Source of the DNA: Saccoglossus kowalevskii
Lineage: Eukaryota > Hemichordata > Enteropneusta > Harrimaniidae
Direction: 5' to 3'
Assembly (NCBI RefSeq): GCF_000003605.2
Contig: NW_003137828.1
Coordinates: forward strand, 250,763-285,178
Length of the DNA stretch: 34,416 nucleotides
This document shows positions 10,970 to 22,900 of the stretch, one piece after another. Made by a program: the position numbers and the translations under genes. Each line of letters starts with the position of its first letter. Position 1 is the stretch's first letter. The notes beneath the pieces are model-generated. The model saw only the letters and a program-made list of their open reading frames with translations, was not told the origin of the DNA and did not search any database.

Positions 10970-13900
10970 CTGAAATTTACAAGAAAACAAAATGACAGAT
11001 AAATCATGTAATTATCAGAAATCCAACCCAGCTTAACATTTCACATTACTATGTGTATCCCCACATGGCGGCACTACACCTGTTTAATTCGTAACTATAT
11101 GTGTAGCTGTATGTCGCAGTCACACGAGAGCTGAACATCCAAATAACTGGTCAGTAAGACGGGAATGTTATGGGTAACACTACCAAATACGGTATTGTGA
11201 CCCAGGCCACGTGACAATCAACCGACTTTCAGCCAATTACTGGTGGTGTAACAACGCGAATTTGGCATAAACTGTCGAAATAGTTGTGAATTGTACAGTT
11301 TTGAAATAAATAAACTTAGTGATTGAACAAAAACAATGTTTCTTAAAATATATCCAGACGCCGTAGAAATTTGTACTTTTACAATTTCAGGTAAGATATG
11401 GATCGTTGAAATTTACGATGCATTGATTTCATGGCGGCCGTGTTTCAAACTTTATAGATTGACGTAGCGATGACAAATCTGGAAAAAATATTAATAAATT
11501 GTACTGGTTGATTTATTTGGATGTTTTAGCCCTCAAGTGTCTGTAGCCAATAAGTGATTAGTTTCCCTTCTTACCTGCCAACCTAGCTCCCTGAAGCTGA
11601 CAACCAGTGATCGTTTTTTACAACTTCTATCGCGGCGACTCTTGTTATCTGAGTATCAAAAAACAAAAAAAAAACAAGGCGGGTGAGCAAAATATAGTTT
11701 CCATACATAGCATAACGAAAGATTTGTGCTTTTGATGATTTTTTTTTATTTATTGAAAGCAATAAATGTCATTACTGGGAAAACCCTATCTAGGAATTAG
11801 ATCTCTGTGTTGCGAGATGTATTATTGTTTATAAAAGCCATTTATAGGTTGATTGAGCACGTGACATTCCTAAAATGAGAATGTCTCTTAGAAAAACAAA
11901 ACTTTGCATTCGATCAATGTTGCATTTCCATGCTGAACACACAGAGCTGAGAACAGCCACTGCTTGCGCTGTAAAATTTTGAAGTATCGAAGTTTCGAAA
12001 AGGTAGACACATGAGCGACGGCACTTGTGAATCCTGGTGACCAGTTTAGTGTGGTGTTTAGCGTGTAGTCTTCCAATAACCACAACAAACAGGGTGGAGT
12101 TCAAGGCCGAAAATATGTGCTCGCGGCGTTTCATAATAAATGCTTTTTATTAATAATTGCACCTTAACATAATATTTCATTAGATACGACTACGTCATAT
12201 CTCATTATAATATTAGCATATCATATACGCAGTCACGGTACACATGCTTCAGGTCGTTCTTACGTATTCCAAAACGCATGCGCGACAGTGCCGTGGTACA
12301 AAGTGTCAATGTGAGGAGGGTAATGCCACATACCCGCTGTAAACTGCGGGCCACTTTCCCTGTGTTGTTGAAATTGACAAATTCAAATTGCATCACCACC
12401 CATTCTTCCATAACTCCCTTCACAATCAAAAACAATGTCTCCTTCATCCACACGAAAACACACTCTTTTCCTCTGCTAAAAACAATCAACGAGTATTAAA
12501 TAATTCATGTCTACTTCTGTGAACTTTCTAGTTCTAGTTCCCATAACCACGGATAGCAGTTTTGTTGACAATATAGTCTATGTCTTCTAATGCATGGGAT
12601 TCTAGTACTGGTATGTAAATTCGACTGACTGCTGCCACCAAGAGTCAGAGACAGACAACATGATTATGAAAACAACTTCAACCTCTATTTTTAGTTGCAG
12701 AACATTTTGAAAACAAAATGATTAAAGTAATTAGAACTAACCTTCGTCGTCATCGTAATTGTCGGGTTTCTTGTTTCTATCTCGATTTCGATTTCTTTTC
12801 TTCGACCCTGCTCCTCGCCTCCGTCTCGAGTGTGCCTCTTCTGACGTCTTGAAAAATGCTACCACGAAAGGTTGTTTTTCATCGGCTTCGTCTTCTCCTA
12901 AAATGCCGACATCTTTGATATCCACGGCCTCTCCTAGTTATGTGATTACAATATACTTTATATTCAAACAAATTTGCTTTTGATATTGCACTGTTCATGA
13001 CACATACAAGAGTATTCTTCTATAAGAAATTTAATACACTAATACGCATGAAATTGTTATTGTACGTATCCAAATAGTGCACATGCGCATTAGCCATATC
13101 GTAATGTTGTATCGAGCAAATACTTGTGTGGTGTAGGCCATCCATGAACATACAGTATCAGCAATATTCAAAAATTACGTTCTCGTCTAAATTGCATCTT
13201 TTAATTGCCAAATCAGTTTAAAAATGCCGTATGATTCGCCTTCGCGACCTTTATTTATCTCAGTAGCAAAGAATACCACAAATTAGAAAAATGTGGGTAT
13301 TGAAAGTGTGTGTTCTCCTTCCAATGAACACATTGTCTGACTTTACTGCTAATTTCCCATGAAATAATTACATATGACGTCATATCGGATATGCGTTCCA
13401 CATCTGCACCTGCTGGAATGGTGACCAGCCCCTTGTCACTCGTGTACGGTAGACGAAACGATATACTGTAAAATCATTTATTTTCGCTATTGTCGCTGAA
13501 GGGGCGATTCAGTGAAAATAATTTCAAGTCATCAACACTCAGTGAAAATGAACTCCATACAAAACACCCAACATTTTTTTTTCCTGCGAACTCCAGCTAA
13601 TTTTTTTTACAGTAACACCCAAAACCACCAACTTTCAATGTTGATCATGTAAAATACGTGTGGAGTACAGGCACGAGAGTACGTCACATCCGGCTGTTCG
13701 GACAAGTTTCGTTACTTTAGGTGATAGCAGAGAGTGATTATAATATTTCACTCTCAGCTCTAATCTGAAACTCGGCAACATTTACTCTATAATTTCTCAG
13801 AAAATTGGCGCCATTTTTCCAATTCACTTTTCTTACAGACGATAATGTGACTGGCGGTCAAAACGCATATGTTGATATAAAAATGAAAGAATATAGTAAC

Positions 13901-16900
13901 ATGTTAGGTCTAGATCAGAGTCTTTGCGGTCTTCATTACTCAAAGATTATATCCAGTTTCCCCGCGGTTATTGACGCCAGCTTGCCGGCACTTGTCCGAT
14001 ATTAATCTGGCTGATTCGAGAATGTTTTTTAATTTCTCCGTAATGGATTGTTACCTGCACATGCGCAAAGACGTTCTTTGGTGAGAAACATCTACACTAA
14101 CACATCGCTATTCGCTGTGCATGACATGGAGTCATGTTTTGAATTCTGCGTGATACGTAAACTCTTAACCAAACAATAATTGTGTAAATAAGTTACTGAC
14201 TTCGCGCTATTAAGTTTTGTATTCGATGCATCAGATAATTTCACCGTGATGTTATTATACTGACTTAGTTCATGATATTCACTTTTACCACAAAGAGAAT
14301 CAAGCTGTCACGCCATTAAAGCACGGGGGTCGTCGCGCAGCGCGTGTTCGAATTTCATGTTAATTTCCATTTGATGGATTAACATTCAAAATTTAAATAC
14401 ATTATGAGCAACACTTCCACATTAATACAGCTTCGCATGTTTATAAAAGAAAGTAAGGTAATGTGATACAGTAATTATCAATTCTCTGATTTTCCAAGCC
14501 CTTTTGTTAAACTGTTTTAGTAAGTTTTTGTTTATATATTTAGGAATTGTTATCTAGTTATAGATTGGACTATGTTCTATTCAAAATGAATAATGTCAAT
14601 AAAGTTAAAGTTAAAGTGTAAACATACAATGTATTTTACACGCGTTGTATACGTCACTAGGAGTCCGACATCGGACAGGACGCGACACGACGACCACCGC
14701 CCTTTAATGTTCCAAGCCGCACGTATCAGCGTTGAGTCGCAAGTCGACCTACTTCTGACTGAAAATGACATTACGATATGACATTTCATATATGATTTGA
14801 ACTACCGGTAGGAATGCAAAGATAAACAGTTTGTACGAGTTTCAACTTTTTGTGAGATTCAACTACACCCGCAGGGCAAAGTTTCAAACTAGTGATCTAG
14901 GGCAGATGCAACTAAATCTTAGGAATTTATCGACACATTAGCTAAGCTATGTGCATATACACGTACAATATTAAAATGCAGTGTGAAGGGACGTTCTAAC
15001 AGACAATTTGCGGGTTTCAGGTGCGCGTGATGTTTAATTCGATTACGCCAGTTACACCACGGGCTCGTTCGAAGATCGTGCACGATGCACACCGCCAATG
15101 CCCGGCGCCAATGGCACATGTTGTTCTGTTTGTACAACGCGACTGCACATCTACAGGAGTTCACGGTACTCTACGAGAAGAATGTTAACCTGCAAATACT
15201 TGGTATCAAAAACAACTTGAACGCGATGCGAATACAGTGACACCGTACTAATCAACAACCACGACCGCCGAATTAACTTTTACAGCAATATACATATAAT
15301 GTGTTCTGAACAATAAATGCCACTTAATAAACAGTCCGTAATTTTGGAATTGCCAAACGGAATGGTATGCGACTTATAACAGATGGGCATGGTAGTGTCG
15401 AGAATGAATGGGTTGCAAGGACAGGTCGAATGAACGAAAAACAAGTTTATCTGCACGTCTCTGACATATATATATACTAGTATGGCACCATTTCGAAGGC
15501 GGTCATTTTAGAGTCAAAACCAACCGCGACTTAGAACGCCATGTGTTGGGCCCACTGTGACGTCAGATGTCTAATAACAGAAGTGACAAAGATTCAGAGT
15601 TTGTTGTTAGTCGTAAACATATAAATACCTTCTGATGTCTCTATTTCGACGTGGATTTTCAGTTTATCTTTTTCCAATAAATCCCACACATCTACAGCAT
15701 GCGTGACGTCAAACACTAACCACCCTTGCTCATAGCCAAATATCGTCCTTTGGTCAAGTAAAACTGTCTCTTTTGCTCTGAAAAAATGAAACAAGTTTGT
15801 TTATTACAATTTTGGAAGATAGATATTTAAATTAAATTTAAGTTTTCTGGTCACGTGAAAGATTTTGGAATTTTCCAGTGTTTACTAAGCGCGGGCAAGA
15901 GGGGAGAGGCAATTTTTAGAACCAGTCGTTCACGAGCCCGTTTGCTTTAACTTCCCTCCAGAAATATCTTTGAAATGTGCATACGGATACCAAAATGTTA
16001 TAAATGATGTCATGATGTATGAAAGACACGTTTTCTATGGTTTTTCTTTGCAAACATTGAAATGTGGCACGGTAAAGTAAAATATCTACTTAATACTGCG
16101 TATTTTTGCTCACCAGAAGTGGATCAACTTCGTTTATGCATGGAAGGTACTAACGTTAGTACTTACCATGGTTTATGTTCGACTGCTATGTGACATCACA
16201 ACTGGGGCGTATTGGAGTGTTTTTACCACCGTCACTGGTCACAGTGCCAAGTAAGCTTGGAGAAAAGATAGCCAACGGCGAAATCGTAGGATAATCTCAA
16301 ATCGTTTTTAAAATTACTCTAGTTACCGATGCAATAATGTGACGTCACTTCCTCTTTTATCTACTAGTACTATACATTTGCAGCACATACATTTCGTATT
16401 CGTTCGATGACAAATGTAACATATCAATACGCATGCGCAGTAATTGTTATTGTACGTGCAAAAAACAATTAGTCCACAGTGCCTAAACAGTGCATTGTTT
16501 CATTGAACGAATACTCGGCTGTGGGCTACAAGAACAATGTTTTTAGTTCAGGATATTTCATGGTCAAATACATTCATCGACTTACAGTATACAACAATAA
16601 TATTAAAGCGCGGTGGTCGTCGCGCAGCGCGTGTTCGGATTTCATGTAAATAAACAATGTATTTTACACGCGTTGTATACGTCGCTGTTAGTCCCATATC
16701 GAACAGGACGCGACGCGACGACCACCACCCTTTAAGTGTTCACAGTGCACTATAACAATTATATTATCGTACGGAGTGTAAAACAATCAGATAAAACCTA
16801 CTTTCCGGTAAGAACTTGATACACGTGTATTTTGTAACTGCTTTCTGGATCCAATGATGTTTTATACATTCTCAACTCGGCTGACGTCACAGTATCTTCC

Positions 16901-19900
16901 AATGACACGTCACTTACGTCAAATTCATACCGTTGTACATTGACTCGAGGTGATTTGTGATGTTTCTTCTGATGTACTGAAATATCAAAAACATACATGT
17001 GTAAGTCATACTGGTATTGGTACACGTGATCTCATACAAGGTCATACATACTGGGGTCACACATCCTGGTACTGACATGACGTAACAAATGTTACCCATC
17101 TTGGTACTTGTCTTGACGCCATACATCCAGGGACGATGTTCCATGTAAGGATTTAGATATTTAATTAAGATAATTGCAACGTCGTGTTTTTTGTAAAATC
17201 GTTATCGTGCTGGATTATAGATATTACATGGTCATATAGGGAAGTTTGCTTTATCGTAATCTGAGAAACGTTTTTGTTTTGGTTGCACGCGGAGTATTAA
17301 GCGCGAGATGCCAGTGGGACATCGCAAATGCGCATGCGTTTTTTTTTAGAGTGGGGTTACTGGTACATACTAATAATTCGAAACGCATGCGCATTTAGAT
17401 GTTCAGTTTACGAAAACTACTATGCAATGCGTAAATATTACCAGTAGTATCGGACAGACGGAACCAAATAGAGAGCATTATCTTCACTCGAATGCATACT
17501 ATAACTTGAACAAGGTGATGATGAATTATCAGTTTGTTTGTGTACCTCAATACGCATGCGCAGTTCACTATTTCATCATACAGATATCATTTCGGGAGTG
17601 ACTAAAAAAAACATGTTTATTTATGATATAGCCACGTGATCCAATACATGAATTATGATATTTGTAGAAAAATGTGCTACATGGTTCATCGCCACTTTCA
17701 CTTTGCACGCAACCAGGAGTGGACATGCATTGAATGTCCACGTTTGGAGCATTCGACACAAATATGATTTAAAAATAAACACGTTATATAAGAACCAGGA
17801 ATTCACAGTGAAATGCGTCGAAGTAAAACGAACATGATTCTCATGCTTATCACATAGGTATACATGTTTTTTTTTGCTTTATATTATGGAGTTGAAACAT
17901 TCTCATTTCGACTATATGTCCAATCTATGCACACAAGTGGGATACATTGGACCGCCGATGAAGATTTATGGAGAAAGAGACGTGTGCGTACGACAGAACC
18001 TCATCGTCTGTTTAGAGGAGTATCTGCCTGAATTGGTACCATCGGCAAAACCGAACCGCGACGAATGAATCAAAACCAGGAAAAATAGTAAGATACGGTC
18101 TGTTCTATTACAATATCCAAGCCACCGAAATCACTGTAATCAATGAAAGGAGAAAACACGAATTGAACTGTTGATTTAAGAGGACAACGCGCCTACCTGA
18201 GCGTAATTGTTTTCACATCAAAAGAACATGCCTTTCACGTAAAAACTAAACAAACTTGCATTCAGTGAAGCGTGATCTAAGTCGTAGTGTGCGGTCCGGG
18301 AAAGCCGTCGCCATTTTGATTAACGCAGCCATAAGAGTGGCTGAGTTCAGTGAAAAAAAGAGTTGAAATGCTGTAAAGGCTTAGATTTGTCAGAGATTGC
18401 CAGCTATTTAAAGGTATCAATGGCTAGTTCTATTTGAGTGAATACACCGCCAATTTTATCAACATTGGCACGTAAATCAACCAAAGCCCTCACAGTCCCG
18501 TTCTAAAGAACCGATTAAAACTGGCCCCACGCGATCAGAGCCGAACGTTCAGTAAGAAAATACAAAATATTATAAAAATCAAATAAAGGCAACTTTAATA
18601 TGAAAAAACGCCCAAATTTGTGTGAACGGGTACAAAAAATGCATAGATCGTAAAGATTTTTTATTTTATTTTCGATTTGTGAACTATGGATGCTGTATTC
18701 TATACAGTGCAGAATATTCTATCATGCATACCAGGATAACAGCGATGGGTAATCGATTCCTAGTCCACTGCCGACAGACAGGAAAAGGACACTCAACATT
18801 TTTCAGCTCAGGGCATTCCGAGGACTACGCCAATTATGTTCGTCTGTACCTCTTCCCCAAACCCAATTTAATTAGTTGATGACTCAACTTTCCAATTACA
18901 CCCACCAACGCTATTTCGACAAGGTTATCAACCATCAAAACGTAAGGGTGACCGTGGACAGTACTTATTCCAATGACAGCTAAAAGGTATTACCATGAAG
19001 TCACGATCTAAAGGCTGGTTTACACAGCATCACTTCTCAAAAGTGAAGTAAAATAAGTTTAATTCGCGTTATAAATGTCTATCTAAGGAATAACTAAGGT
19101 AGAGGCAAGGGAATAGGACCGGCGTTTAATACAATCGCAAACACATTACAGAAACTCACTTACACATCTCTCGGGTATATAGACTTCACAAATTATGTTG
19201 CTTCGCTTATACGCCCATGGAGTAGATTACAGTAAATAAACATATCAGAAACCGCTCTTATCGCAAGTGTCTTAATTCCGTTCAAAGGCGGTCCCACCGT
19301 GATATATATATCTGATTATCTGCCAGGCACTTTAAAAGCCACGATGCTAATAATACAACCCCATTTCACGTACACTTCAACTGAAAAGAAAAAATAGGGA
19401 CATGCCACCAAGAGGGGTCCATTTTTAAGGGAGTCTAGAAAACCTGCTGATGAGAGTAATCATATCGACAATAAACGTTATTCCGGCATCAAAACTGCCA
19501 TTTCGGCGAGAAACCGCTCACCATACAAAAGTAGATGACAACGTTCTAAACGATTTTTTGCAACAATTTGTGAGAGAGGTGTTAATTTTGTCCGTCTGGA
19601 CAGGGATATGCGCCACACCCCTACCATACATTGCCAGGAAAGTAAATTTCTTCTTTCACACACAATTACGTGTAAGTGGACATAGCAATATGGAGGCGCT
19701 CTGTAATTCACATACACTAGTACATAACATACACTGAATTGTGATATTTTGTAAATAAAAGTATCGAGGGGTCACATTGTGTGGCAGCCGTCTGGCAGCA
19801 CAGTCGACAAGCAGTACACCGCAGTCATGCAGCGCGTCACAGCCGAAGCACCGCAGTTGTCATGCAGCGCGCCACGGCCCGGCCGCGCACGAAGCACCGT

Positions 19901-22900
19901 AGTTGTCATGCAGCGCGCCATAATCGCCACACAGCGCGCCAGTCATCAAGTAGCGCGTCACACACCAAATTCGTCACGTTGGCTGGTTCCTGCCCCAGGT
20001 GTCATAGGACACTTATCATTGGCAAGGGACACCGGGAACCAGTGAAAGGCCTTACACAGCACCACATTCTCCAAACCTCAACTGATTACTGCCGTTGGTG
20101 CTGGGCGTTGGTGGCGTGGCGAGGGTCCATAATCACTGATTCAGCACGTTCAGTCGACGCATGCACGATCCATAGTCGTCACGCGGCGCGTCACACGCAG
20201 CAACACAGTCGCCCACAGCAGCACAGGTTTTTACATGCCTTGTATACATCGCATGGGACCCATATCAAACACGACGCGACGCGACAACTGTGATGTAAAT
20301 TTCTCTAGAGCAGAAGCTTGAATCTATAAAGAAATGACACTCGAGTTGTTTTCTGACAAAATTGAGAAGATCAGCGAAACAGCCTCTCTAGTAGATCTGG
20401 GTACATGGGTGTCCTGTTCTTTTGAATGATAAAAACATGACAAAAACAAACATAACATTTTATGGCTATCGATAAAAGAAAACTCACAAATACAAGAATA
20501 GATCAAATGTGTAGCGAGTTGTGCCCGTGTAATTATTATAAATGTGCTGATTCGTAAAATAAACACGTAAACCGCCATACTTTAAAACAATCTACCCCTG
20601 GCGACTTTAGCTTGTCCACAAACGCCGACACGTGTTTTTTTATGATAGTGTCAATGTCACCTCAACAAATCAACTACTTCTCGCGGCAGTGTGGAAACAC
20701 TGGCCTGTTGACGAGAATGAATTCATACACTCTGAATTCGGCAGTTCACTCAACTGTGGCAAAATTGCAAGCAGGTGGTCCAACTTCCGCCACGGTGTTC
20801 TCCTTAGTGTGGGTAGTGTATTAATAATGCAAAGTTGACTATAAAACAAATTACTTATTTACATTTAGGCCGTAAATTGAACTCGTGTGGGGTTTTGTAA
20901 AAAAGAAATACAGTAACAGACATCAGTTTTATGTCAGTGGAGGGCCCAAAACGATTATGGATATTAACAAGCAATGACACAGCCGCCGTTTGCCACACAG
21001 TAACCATATGTATACCGTTATACTGGGAAAAGGAACGTAGGAGGAGGATGTGGTATGTAACACAAGTGTTACACGCCGCTCTCGCATGGCACGACACAAT
21101 AAATGCGAATGTTGTTATATAACAACGGAGATTAAACAAGGTACCTGTGACAATGGCCATGGCCTTTAAAATACACGTCTCTACATGTTCAGATACGGAT
21201 AATGTAGATTCATTGCCACAAATGTTGTCAATAGTTATTGAGTAGTTGCAAAAACTGACAAGTATTACCTATTTTTAAATGTTTACTACAGTTTCTATAG
21301 CTTGACCCGAACCAATTTCTCTGATTCATGTCTGTAACTTAATTTTATCTATCTTGGAAACGATTGTTACTAGGGTATATATTGGTATAATGAATAGGTT
21401 GGAAGCCTAAACAGTATATGGTCAACTTTGTGGCTGTTGTCGTTTCAGTTAAAGGTATAGCACGTGACTGTCTGCTGGCGAGTTGGCTGGTACCCTACGT
21501 AAATGTTGAGTGCTCTTGAAGTTCTCAAAAAACTGGAGTGCGCACTAAACGTTTTATTAGCGACCGGATTTTGATGGCTACTCGTTGTGCACAGAGAAAG
21601 CTGCATAGTGTCATTCACAAGTGATTGCCTATCGGAGACATACCATACTAAATAGAACGTGTTTACCCTCATGTAAAGGGACTTTTCTGTGGCGAGGTCA
21701 TGACTTCATTTTAACGGTCTGTGGCCACATGAAATAAGACATCGTGAGATCGTTTTTTTTTTTTGACAACTTGGAGTATATACAACAAAAATAAAAATAT
21801 TACATTCCTAGAGTTGTAACGTGGGATCTTCATATTATGGTATAATATGCATTTCTCGACAGTTTTGTTTCATATTTATTATTCTCATTTAGTACCTCTG
21901 TAGTGCATTCGAGAATGTCATCAGTCAAAAGTTTGTATTTTGTTGGCAATGTATTAAAATTTGTATACGTGTTTGGGCGGAAATTTGGGCAAAGAGTTCT
22001 TGAATTAAATATAATTTCGGAAGTATCTAACAAAAGTACGACGGAGATGTAAAAAAAACAGATGAAAGCTGAATAGCTAAGGCTCACTGCATAATCCAAT
22101 CTGTTGTACGGCGTATCATTTAACAATCGCCACATATGTTTCAGTTTCGCGATTATTGGCACTTTAAACTTTAAGCTACCAGCAATTGAACAGCAATTTG
22201 AATATAAAAATAAAGAAAATGTGTAAACAATAAATAATGCATACTATTAATACAAAAAATAATGTTTTAATCATATTGCATACAATCAATCATGTTTTAT
22301 CAATTTTTAATAGGAAGTATATATACATACTTTGATTTGATTTACATACCGGCCTGTCAAGTTATTAAAAATATATTTTGTTGCACATTAATTATTCTAT
22401 GTACATACATTTTAATTAGTACATATGCGCTTTAAATTGAAAATGTTAGTCACATGATGTCTATCTGTCTCCCGTGAAGAATACAGCAGTATTATTATTA
22501 TTGCACCAAATCCCTATTAACTTCTTCACCACCAGACTTTCACGCCCATATTTGTTCTTAAAGTCTTCAATACTTCTGAAAATAAACCCAATTTCGGAGC
22601 CAACAGACACAATTTGAGTCGATTTTCAGTTTTTACTCCGGTTATTTTCGTCCAAATCTCCTGAAGAAAAGTGCAGACTATAAACGGGACTTTTTTTGAA
22701 TTCGTGGTGAAAAGAGGGATCTGGTGGTGAAAAAATGTGTTCATACCACTGCGATTATTGGTCGGCCTTATTACGACAATTTCCTCGCTTAGTGTGGGAA
22801 TTTAGGACGAATATTTTCCACGAACACTACTAATTTACGTAAATTGTAACACGATTAAAAACACGGTAACCGTGCTTTAATTGGCCAGTGTGTGAACAAA

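Larger units (their letters stand above)
12934..15628 (-). other. BMP intron 3 (2695 bp)
   Basis: Donor GTATTT at 15628-15623 and acceptor ACTAG at 12938-12934. It contains the interrupted MITE copy at 14316-14707 and one member of a diverged dispersed repeat (13040-13140). No other gene is supported here. Confidence 0.88.
15778..16801 (-). other. BMP intron 2 (1024 bp)
   Basis: Donor GTAGGT at 16801-16796 and acceptor TTTCAG at 15783-15778. MITE copy B (16603-16735) sits only 66 bp inside the 5' splice site. Diverged repeat copy 2 and an NRF1-like palindrome lie at 16426-16532. Confidence 0.9.

Noticed and set aside
11829-12489. Minus-strand frames of 101 and 94 codons between BMP exons 4 and 5
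   Set aside because: Exons 4 and 5 join in phase without them, and neither translation resembles any BMP segment.
17874-18068. 64-codon + frame with a charged tail in intron 1
   Set aside because: No recognised domain and no donor/acceptor pair in phase. It is opposite to the gene and most likely chance.
18622-18879. 85-codon + frame in intron 1
   Set aside because: No ATG start at its head, no domain and no splice support.
19779-20293. Two overlapping + reading frames of 88 and 170 codons
   Set aside because: They lie in a GC-rich degenerate repeat. The translations are His/Arg/Ala repeats with no domain or splice context, so openness is a composition effect.
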